A DNA stretch of 10,785 bases from positions 1-10,785 of the forward strand of contig JAJRXE010000499.1 in assembly GCA_024276455.1 (NCBI GenBank), written 5' to 3'. The first letter of the stretch is position 1. Every line of letters begins with the position of its first letter. Below are positions 5,839 to 10,785 of this stretch, one piece after another. The stretch comes from Calditrichota bacterium (GTDB lineage: Bacteria; Calditrichota; Calditrichia; RBG-13-44-9). Made by a program: the position numbers and the translations under genes. Below the pieces are notes generated by a model, which saw only the letters and a program-made list of their open reading frames with translations, was not told the DNA's origin and made no database searches.

Positions 5839-6993
5839 TTATGCCTGTTTTACCAATCGTTTTCCCAGCAGGTTTAATTTGAATTTGCGAATGATTTCCG
5901 GTGGCAGCACTTCCCCGGAAGGGCTGCGGAAGAAGAGGGCATCGAAGGGGCACTGCACGATGCAGGCACCACACTGGACGCAGTAGTCGGCACGGGGAAT
6001 GGTCGCTTTGTGCTGCCGATGGTCCACCTGGTAGCAATTTCGCGGACAAACCTGTTCGCAAAAAGCGGCGCCCCGGCATTTTCCCCGCTCCAGGGTGATT
6101 CGCAGGAAGCGGTCTTCGTGCAGTCCGCTTTTGTACACCGGGGTGCTGCCCATGAGATCGATGCTAATCAAAAGAATAAGAACCAGTGAGGCAAAACCCC
6201 AGTGCAAAAGGAACGCCCCGCTGTCGTTGCGCGAAAGCAGGCTATATGTTAGAAGAGCGACCATAAAAATACCCCACAATACCAGCGGAAGACGTCCGAA
6301 ATCAAAAATGATGGTGTATTTGCTGAAGCTGGCGCGATATTTCCCGGAATTCAGCCATTTCGCATAAAGCGGAAAGAGGGCAAAAATCAGTAGCGGTAGC
6401 AGCCAGATTAATGTGATTAGAGGTAGGAACGCTTCCGGCCAGAGAAAGAGGGTCAAAAGACCCACCGCGAGCGAAAGCGGGAAGGCCCACATCACCGCCA
6501 TTTCCATTCGCTGGGAAAATGGGAAAACCACCTGTCGCATTTCTGGAGTTTTCTGCAATCCGTGGTTCAAAAAGGCAGGGATGTCTCTGGCATAAACCGG
6601 TCCCCAGATGCAGCGCCATCCCGTTTTTTGCCGGATGACCCGGGCCTCCACACCCGCTGCGGCAAGCTGCGGTAAAATCAGCTGCCGGTGATCCACCAAC
6701 TCCTCGATACCGCTGGTTTTAATGACCGAAATGACGGAATGATTGGTCAAATGTCCGCCGGTGGAAGCACACCACACGTTGATTCCCTTGCTGTTGGCAA
6801 TTAACAGATAGCAGTCGATTCCCTGCAAAGCTTTCTTTACTCTTTCCACGGTGAGATGAAAATTACAGGTTAAAAAAACGGGAGAATTGCGATCCGGATG
6901 ACCGATTTTCAGCAAACCGGTCTGGCAGGGAAAAGGAAAGCCTCTAACACAAGTTTCAACAATATTCGCCGCAAAGTATTTTAGTTCAGTCAT
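5839..6993 (-). CDS. HgcAB-like fusion: corrinoid domain, membrane domain, ferredoxin domain
   Basis: 384 residues in three parts. Residues about 35-150 match the CdhD/HgcA corrinoid-binding domain: GINVWCASTGGH (70-81) is the cap helix whose Cys75 would be the lower cobalt ligand, followed by HRQLILPQLAAAGVEA (102-117) and GPVYARDIPAFL (131-142). Residues about 163-285 hold four to five membrane segments. Residues 300-350 form a two-cluster ferredoxin domain like HgcB: C306/C312/C316/C320, then a canonical CVQCGACIVQCP (338-349). In true mercury methylators HgcA and HgcB are separate, and the cap helix reads N(V/I)WCA(A/G)GK; here the GK is replaced, so mercury methylation should not be assumed. 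I recall a family named 'HgcAB-like fusion protein'; its role is unknown. The start overlaps the cpaM stop as ATGA. Confidence 0.9.
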   Translation of the reverse strand: MTELKYFAANIVETCVRGFPFPCQTGLLKIGHPDRNSPVFLTCNFHLTVERVKKALQGIDCYLLIANSKGINVWCASTGGHLTNHSVISVIKTSGIEELVDHRQLILPQLAAAGVEARVIRQKTGWRCIWGPVYARDIPAFLNHGLQKTPEMRQVVFPFSQRMEMAVMWAFPLSLAVGLLTLFLWPEAFLPLITLIWLLPLLIFALFPLYAKWLNSGKYRASFSKYTIIFDFGRLPLVLWGIFMVALLTYSLLSRNDSGAFLLHWGFASLVLILLISIDLMGSTPVYKSGLHEDRFLRITLERGKCRGAAFCEQVCPRNCYQVDHRQHKATIPRADYCVQCGACIVQCPFDALFFRSPSGEVLPPEIIRKFKLNLLGKRLVKQA

Positions 6994-7658
6994 TTTGTTT
7001 CATCTTTCGGATTTTGGGCCACAATCTCAATGAAATTGCCCAGCGAATTCAACCGAATCGATTCAATCTGGAATCCCGCTTTTTTTACTTTTTCCGGCAG
7101 GTTGACCAGAGCATGGGTGGTGCTCTGGCTGATAAGATACGTGATGATAACCAGAGGAAATCGCAACAGGAAATTAATGAACCGTTTTAGCAGGTTTCCC
7201 GGTTTCACTTCATCGGCAATGAGCAAGGTGCCTCCCGATTTTAATATTCGTTTTACCTCTTTCAACGTATAATTTAATTCATTTTCACTTAATTCGGAAA
7301 AACAGAGTCCGCTCATCACCGCGTCGTAGCTGGCAGATGGTTCGCTCTCCAGTTCGGCAACTCCCATCTCACACAGTTCTACATATTGAGATAAATTGGC
7401 TTCTGCCAGCCGTTTCCGGGCGATTTCCAGCATACCAGAATTGATGTCGATTCCTTTGACCCGGGCCCCTTTTCGCGCCGCGCGAATAGTTAAAGCCCCG
7501 GTACCACAGCCAATGTCGAGTACCTGCTGTCCGTTCTGGATGTGGGACGTCAACCGGTGGTAGGCTTTATCCAGTTGCCCCAGGGTGAGGAAGCGAATGC
7601 CCTTATCGTAGCGCTTCGGGGCGGATTCCAGAATTTTCATCAAAATGTAGGTGCTCAT
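6990..7658 (-). CDS. cpaM: SAM-dependent methyltransferase, corrinoid protein-associated (CpaM-like)
   Basis: Class I (Rossmann) methyltransferase of 222 residues from the ATG at 7658. SAM motif I is VLDIGCGTG (46-54), motif II ends with GIDIN about 70, and motif IV is around YDAVMSGLCFSEL. The N-terminus (STYILMKILESAP, RYDKGIRFLTLGQLDKAY) is characteristic of the proteins found beside HgcAB-like fusions, which I recall being named corrinoid protein-associated methyltransferase CpaM. A hydrophobic stretch near the end (FINFLLRFPLVIITYLI) suggests membrane contact. The stop overlaps the HgcAB-like start by 4 bp, so the two are translationally coupled. The substrate is unknown; methylation of, or from, the corrinoid is possible but unproven. 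An upstream TTG at 7679 would add seven residues without a ribosome binding site. Confidence 0.85.
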   Translation of the reverse strand: MSTYILMKILESAPKRYDKGIRFLTLGQLDKAYHRLTSHIQNGQQVLDIGCGTGALTIRAARKGARVKGIDINSGMLEIARKRLAEANLSQYVELCEMGVAELESEPSASYDAVMSGLCFSELSENELNYTLKEVKRILKSGGTLLIADEVKPGNLLKRFINFLLRFPLVIITYLISQSTTHALVNLPEKVKKAGFQIESIRLNSLGNFIEIVAQNPKDETK

Positions 7659-7717
7659 GGTGTTTCTTTCGGAGAACAAACAAAGTGTTGTGGTTGTCCG
7701 ATTATTCTTTCAAAGGA

Positions 7718-8335
7718 TCAAGGGGCATCCTGCGATGTAATCAAGTAGCGGAAAATGGGTCGGGTAGGGGACGGGCGGTGGACTTCCCGGAATCCCGCTT
7801 TGCGGAATGCCGAAGCCAATCCGGTCCAGGCGAAGGCGCCAGGTGTCTGACCGTTTTTCGGTTCCACCGGATACCCCTCCACGATGTTTCCCCCCTGCGC
7901 TGCAACATAGTGAATAGCCGCTTGCAAAAGCTTGACGGACACACCCGGGCGACGGTACGGCCTGGCGATGAAAAAGCAGACCACCGACCACACCGGCTGG
8001 TCATCGATTCGTTTCAAGGTGCGGGATCGTTCCAGTCGGGGAAAAGATTCGCGAGGCGCCACGGAACACCAGCCAACCGGTTCTCCCTCCAGGTATGCCA
8101 GTGTGCCCGGTACTTTTCGGGAATCGACGATCTGTTTCATGGCCAGACGGTTCGCCTCGCCTTTCTGCTTTTCGAACTCTGAGTGTTTCAACCGCCACCA
8201 CATGCACCAGCAGCCTCCGCAGGTGCCACGGGAGCCGAATAGTTTTTCGAAATCAGGCCAGCGGGTAGGGGTAACGGGAAGGAATTCCAGATTCTGCGGG
8301 TTCAGTCTAAAGTTGTTTTTTCCATTCTTTCTCAA
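7718..8335 (-). CDS. GNAT-family N-acetyltransferase with CGGCWCMWWR motif
   Basis: 205 residues. The N-terminal CGGCWCMWWR (39-48) marks a subgroup of GNAT proteins with a Cys/Trp-rich segment before the fold. The acetyl-CoA region is around VVCFFIARPYRRPGVSVKLLQAAI (split at about 118-128 and 129-141), with strand beta4 and the R..G/P pyrophosphate loop. GFREV near 181 is the usual C-terminal strand. The only usable start is TTG at 8335, preceded by GGAAAA; no ATG or GTG exists in the N-terminal part. It ends 59 nt before cpaM on the same strand, so it could be co-transcribed with the corrinoid cluster. Substrate unknown. Confidence 0.8.
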   Translation of the reverse strand: MRKNGKNNFRLNPQNLEFLPVTPTRWPDFEKLFGSRGTCGGCWCMWWRLKHSEFEKQKGEANRLAMKQIVDSRKVPGTLAYLEGEPVGWCSVAPRESFPRLERSRTLKRIDDQPVWSVVCFFIARPYRRPGVSVKLLQAAIHYVAAQGGNIVEGYPVEPKNGQTPGAFAWTGLASAFRKAGFREVHRPSPTRPIFRYLITSQDAP

Positions 8336-8438
8336 ATTTTTTCCGGAAATTTAGAGGTTAAAAAAGGCAATTCCGTAAAGAAAAGAAAGAAAGATCACGC
8401 GCCAGTTTGGAATGAAAATGGATCGGTTCGGACAGGAA

Positions 8439-8466
8439 AATCCCCGCTGACATTTTCGCGGGGATT
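8439..8466 (-). terminator. Hairpin terminator of the superoxide reductase gene
   Basis: Nine-base perfect stem AATCCCCGC/GCGGGGATT with a 10-base loop, 35 nt past the superoxide reductase stop. On the minus strand the stem ends in GGGATTTT. The U-run is short but the stem is strong and well placed. Confidence 0.65.
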
Positions 8467-8500
8467 CCCCATTGGAATGGTTATGTTATCAGGATTTCGC

Positions 8501-8827
8501 TTACAACTCCAGACAATTCTGCCAGACACCGTGAATATTGCAATAACCCAGGGCGCACAGACTCTTGAAATCATCCAGCTTTACCGTAAACGTGGCGTGG
8601 GGATCGACATAGCCCGGTGCAAATGCGGCGCGTCCCAGATTAATGACCATCCCGTTCTTGGTAACGCCGTACAGCTCCACCCAGGCAATGTGGTGTTCGG
8701 CGGTATTGGGATGGGCAACTTCTTTCCCCACCGTGACGTGGACGGTATTGCCTTCCACCTCAATGCTCGGCACGTGCTTCTCTTTGCCTTCTACTTCCGG
8801 ACTTTTGAGAATATCTGCAAATTGCAT
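8501..8827 (-). CDS. Superoxide reductase, one-iron (neelaredoxin) type
   Basis: Reduces superoxide to hydrogen peroxide in the cytoplasm without making oxygen, as anaerobes prefer. It has 108 residues with all ligands of the active-site iron: EKHVP (E16, K17, H18), HPNTAEHH (H39, H45) and CNIHGVW (C96, H99). E16 and K17 match the pair that helps capture and protonate superoxide. It lacks the N-terminal desulforedoxin domain, so it is the one-iron class. AGGAGG seven bases before the ATG is a strong ribosome binding site. A 17-base palindrome stands 38 nt upstream and a hairpin follows the stop, so it is probably a single-gene transcript. Rubredoxin, its usual electron donor, is not in the window. 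Confidence 0.95.
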   Translation of the reverse strand: MQFADILKSPEVEGKEKHVPSIEVEGNTVHVTVGKEVAHPNTAEHHIAWVELYGVTKNGMVINLGRAAFAPGYVDPHATFTVKLDDFKSLCALGYCNIHGVWQNCLEL

Positions 8828-8865
8828 TGTGAGTCCTCCTCTTTGTTGCTTGTTCTAAGACCTTG

Positions 8866-8882
8866 ATACGTGGTACACGTAT
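8866..8882. promoter_or_regulatory. Operator candidate of the superoxide reductase gene
   Basis: Perfect palindrome ATACGTG-GTA-CACGTAT, 38 nt before the superoxide reductase ATG. TTGAT stands just before it and TTTGAT just after on the plus strand. Position and symmetry fit binding of a dimeric regulator responding to oxygen or redox stress. It does not match the PerR or FNR consensus sequences I know. Confidence 0.5.
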
Positions 8883-8958
8883 TTGATGTGTTAAAAGTTA
8901 AAACGATACACCCAATTGATCAAGAGAAAAGAATTAAGCCCGGTATCCCGGAAAAGAA

Positions 8959-9367
8959 TCAGTTTTTCTTCAGAATTTCTGCCGGGGTTTTACGTCCCCG
9001 TTCCGTACGGTCGAAATCGCTGTCGAAACTAACCAGGGTTAGATTGTATTTTTCTGCTGCTACATACTGATAGGCATCGTCAAAATCTAAGTTGAACTTT
9101 TAAGCAACTGACTTAACCACAGAAAGATTTTGTGCATCTACTCGAATGATTTTTATCTGATGGCTCAACATCAGATCGTTTAAAAGCTCTTGAAAGGCAT
9201 CATATCGTTTATTAATGAAAGAGCAGAAGTCCGATTGAATGAGTGGAAAAATCAGTTATGAAGAATTCGAATTTTGTATATGACGAAAGGAGTTCTTTTG
9301 CAATTGAAGCCTGTTCTTGGTCCAGAATAGGTTCGAGCACAATATTTGTATCCGGGAGTAATTGCAA
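8959..9367 (-). pseudogene. Broken PIN-domain toxin (frameshift and premature stop)
   Basis: From TTG at 9367 the frame reads QLLPDTNIVLEPILDQEQ and continues to GLLLFH, where it hits TAA at 9212-9214. The PIN sequence resumes one base further along as NKRYDAFQELLNDL and runs to KSVA, then meets a second stop, TAA at 9100-9102. It resumes in the same frame as KFNLDFDDAYQYVAAEKYN and SFDSDFDRTERGRK, ending at TGA at 8959. Both acidic PIN centres (D6 and the DD...D region) are still readable. An intact gene would have about 135 codons and would be the RNase toxin partner of the antitoxin just upstream. Two independent lesions make a sequencing error an unlikely full explanation. Confidence 0.88.
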
Positions 9368-9369
9368 GG

Positions 9370-9609
9370 CTATTTCTCCTTAATTCGCCATTTGGAGATT
9401 TCGTGTTGCAATTCTACAGATGTGAAGCGGTCGCGTAAATCTTTTAACGCCCCTGCCCAACGAAAGGATGGTTTTTTGTGCTTGGCAGCCCTTTTCTTTT
9501 TTGTCAACAGTGACTCGATGAAGTTTTCAACTTCTTGTTGTAAATCCGGAGGCAATCTTTTGATTTTTTCTTCCAGGGTTTCTAATTTGTTCTTTTTTTG
9601 AAATATCAA
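9370..9609 (-). CDS. DUF2281-type antitoxin
   Basis: 79 residues, with IKRLPPDLQQEVENFIESLL (about 16-35) and a C-terminal FRWAGALKDLRDRFTSVELQ segment, the two conserved parts of the DUF2281 antitoxins paired with PIN toxins. The C-terminal part normally wraps the toxin. The stop lies two bases before the toxin's TTG. The only start I see is TTG at 9609, with no clear ribosome binding site; related proteins begin close to LEEKI, so the original start may have decayed. It may be a relic that outlived its toxin. Confidence 0.8.
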   Translation of the reverse strand: MIFQKKNKLETLEEKIKRLPPDLQQEVENFIESLLTKKKRAAKHKKPSFRWAGALKDLRDRFTSVELQHEISKWRIKEK

Positions 9610-9823
9610 TCAATTTTACGTTTTTTTGAACAGAAATGCAAGCGAGGGAGTACGCCAGAGAGAAAAAGTTTACCACTTTGAGTTTTCAGCAGACGAAAAC
9701 CGCTCTATCCGCAGCAAAAGTTTTTGAGTCCGGGAATTTTGGGGACCTGAGTGCCAATTCAAAGGTCAATTCACCCAAATTGAATCGCAAAATGGATTTT
9801 GAGACAAATAGTTGAATGCGGTT

Positions 9824-10336
9824 TTATTTCACGGCGCTGCCGGGACAGAATAGCCGCATCTTGCAGTGACGGCAGGCTTTTTTACGGCTGGGGATACTGC
9901 TGTAAAGCGAGGTTGCCAGAAGAAACACTAAAATAATCAATCTTACCGGCGTTACCCGCTGAAATAAAGCAATGAGGAGCAACACCAGGGGAAAGAGGAA
10001 GAGCAAGCCGTAAGTGGGGCCGGCCAGTTTAATCCCGGTGCAGTTGGCAAAGTTTTCCACCTTGCCCTGGTTGAAAAACCAGGCCACCAATTTCCCCCAG
10101 CCCAGGTGGCAGCGTTTGCCGTAGTAGTAGCAGTTGGTACACACGAGCTTGCGCAGTACCCCGTACACCATTCCCAGGGCGAATGCAAGGTAAAACCACC
10201 CGGCCAGCGGCGAGACGTACCGGCTGGCAATGGTACCCAGGGCAATCCACAGCAGCATGATAATATTGCTTACGACCACCCCGGAAGCGGGGTACTCCTC
10301 CCACCCCTGCTCGTAAAACCGGGCTTCGGAATTCAC
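9824..10336 (-). CDS. Four-helix membrane protein with two cysteine clusters
   Basis: 170 residues from GTG at 10336, supported by AAGGAG eight bases upstream. Four hydrophobic segments lie at about 18-38, 43-62, 105-125 and 130-147. Between helices 2 and 3 is CTNCYYYGKRCHLGWGK (66-82, Cys 66/69/76) plus C99. After helix 4 the tail is CRHCKMRLFCPGSAVK (155-170, Cys 155/158/164). If helices 2 and 4 leave the membrane on the same side, both Cys groups face the same compartment and could bind a metal or an iron-sulfur cluster together. I do not know its function; the CPGSA-K ending looks like a family signature. It stands alone: 213 nt to the antitoxin and 140 nt to the amidotransferase. Confidence 0.75.
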   Translation of the reverse strand: MNSEARFYEQGWEEYPASGVVVSNIIMLLWIALGTIASRYVSPLAGWFYLAFALGMVYGVLRKLVCTNCYYYGKRCHLGWGKLVAWFFNQGKVENFANCTGIKLAGPTYGLLFLFPLVLLLIALFQRVTPVRLIILVFLLATSLYSSIPSRKKACRHCKMRLFCPGSAVK

Positions 10337-10404
10337 CAGATTTTCTCCTTTAGCTGGTTTGCGGTTGTTTTATGATTATGGAACGCGGGTAACACGGATT
10401 TTAC

Positions 10405-10420
10405 GGATTGTCACAAATCC
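10405..10420. repeat. Small hairpin between the amidotransferase and membrane protein genes
   Basis: GGATT-GTCACA-AATCC, 57-72 nt past the amidotransferase stop. ACGGATT also occurs twice in tandem (10394-10400, 10403-10409). With only five base pairs and no T-run on the minus strand it is at best a weak transcript end. Confidence 0.2.
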
Positions 10421-10476
10421 TCTTTATTTTCCAGAAATTTTGAATGCTTCAGCACGGTAAGGCAGAATTACGGTTT

Positions 10477-10785
10477 TTAAACCTTCCAGCCGGCAATTCT
10501 CAGAAAATTCAGAAAGATTTTGGTGCCGGTTTCCCGGTAAACAGGCTTAAGGGAGGCAAAATCCGCCCGGATTTGCTCTTTGTTTGCTGTGTGCAGATCC
10601 GTATCCTCTGCCAGCCAGCGCTCTAACATTTCGGCGGTTAGCTCGAAGTGTCCCTGAATACCGTAAGCGTTGCTGCCTATCTTAACGATCTGATTGGTAC
10701 AAAACTTTCCGCTGCCCAGCAATTGCATTTCGTCAGTGAGTTCCACCGTATCGCCGTGCAGATGGAACACCGGAAACGGACTACT
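10477..10785 (-). CDS. Class I glutamine amidotransferase, C-terminal part (5' end outside window)
   Basis: The frame is open to the right edge: SSPFPVFHLHGDTVEL, then KFCTNQIVKIG, NAYGIQGHFELTAEML and a C-terminal KIFLNFLRIAGW. VFH.HGD and G.Q.H.E are the second half of the GATase1 fold as in GMP synthase-like stand-alone amidotransferases; His and Glu of GHFE complete the Cys-His-Glu triad. The nucleophilic Cys lies outside the window. Such proteins release ammonia from glutamine or act as gamma-glutamyl peptidases; the true substrate cannot be told from this part. Confidence 0.85.
   Translation of the reverse strand, partial: SSPFPVFHLHGDTVELTDEMQLLGSGKFCTNQIVKIGSNAYGIQGHFELTAEMLERWLAEDTDLHTANKEQIRADFASLKPVYRETGTKIFLNFLRIAGWKV

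Noticed and set aside
5237..6079. 280-codon minus-strand frame
   Set aside because: Overlaps the ICMT-like gene and the end of the HgcAB-like gene in another frame; biased composition without a recognisable domain.
5839..6993. True mercury-methylation gene pair hgcA/hgcB
   Set aside because: The two domains are fused, the cap-helix GK is missing and the first ferredoxin site is atypical.
9610..9823. Possible gene remnant upstream of the antitoxin
   Set aside because: No frame with recognisable residues and no ribosome binding site; only short imperfect repeats such as ATTCAA/TTGAAT.
1..10785. CRISPR array, tRNA or rRNA genes, integrase or transposase
   Set aside because: No regularly spaced repeats, cloverleaf or transposase motifs were seen on either strand.

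Overview
The window looks like a stretch of chromosome from an anaerobic or microaerophilic environmental bacterium. The content that suggests this is a large multiheme c-type cytochrome paired with an NHL beta-propeller, a one-iron superoxide reductase, an HgcAB-like corrinoid/ferredoxin fusion with its CpaM methyltransferase, a Bacteroidota-style acyl-CoA desaturase, and a DUF2281/PIN toxin-antitoxin remnant. Calditrichota, Ignavibacteriota or another member of the wider FCB group would fit, but this assignment is inference from gene content and is not firm. Base composition is near half GC in genes and clearly AT-rich between them.

Layout: almost everything is on the minus strand; the one plus-strand gene is the desaturase. 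Reading the minus strand from the right edge: the C-terminal half of a class I glutamine amidotransferase (cut by the edge); a four-helix membrane protein with two Cys clusters; a DUF2281-type antitoxin followed by a PIN toxin gene broken by a frameshift and a stop codon; a superoxide reductase with a palindromic operator candidate in front and a hairpin terminator behind; a GNAT acetyltransferase; then a tight three-gene cluster of cpaM, an HgcAB-like fusion (4-bp ATGA overlap) and an isoprenylcysteine-methyltransferase-like membrane enzyme (18-nt gap). The plus-strand desaturase converges on that cluster. Beyond it, an AT-rich intergenic region of about 530 nt holds a palindromic repeat, a LexA-like site and an operator candidate. 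Then come dinB (DNA polymerase IV), a possible 32-codon small ORF coupled to an NHL protein, and a cytochrome with at least nine hemes that overlaps the NHL gene by 8 bp and runs off the left edge.

How the genes may work together: NHL plus cytochrome looks like an exported electron-transfer pair made from one mRNA. The cpaM/HgcAB-like/ICMT-like cluster is the most interesting part. It combines a membrane-anchored corrinoid domain, a ferredoxin domain and two proteins of methyltransferase families, which suggests an undescribed B12-dependent methyl-transfer system related to, but distinct from, mercury methylation. The cap-helix motif is altered (NVWCASTGGH), and the first ferredoxin site lacks the usual second cysteine. 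Other unusual points are an E-to-D change in the DinB catalytic SxDE motif and clear perfect palindromes in front of the superoxide reductase and desaturase genes.
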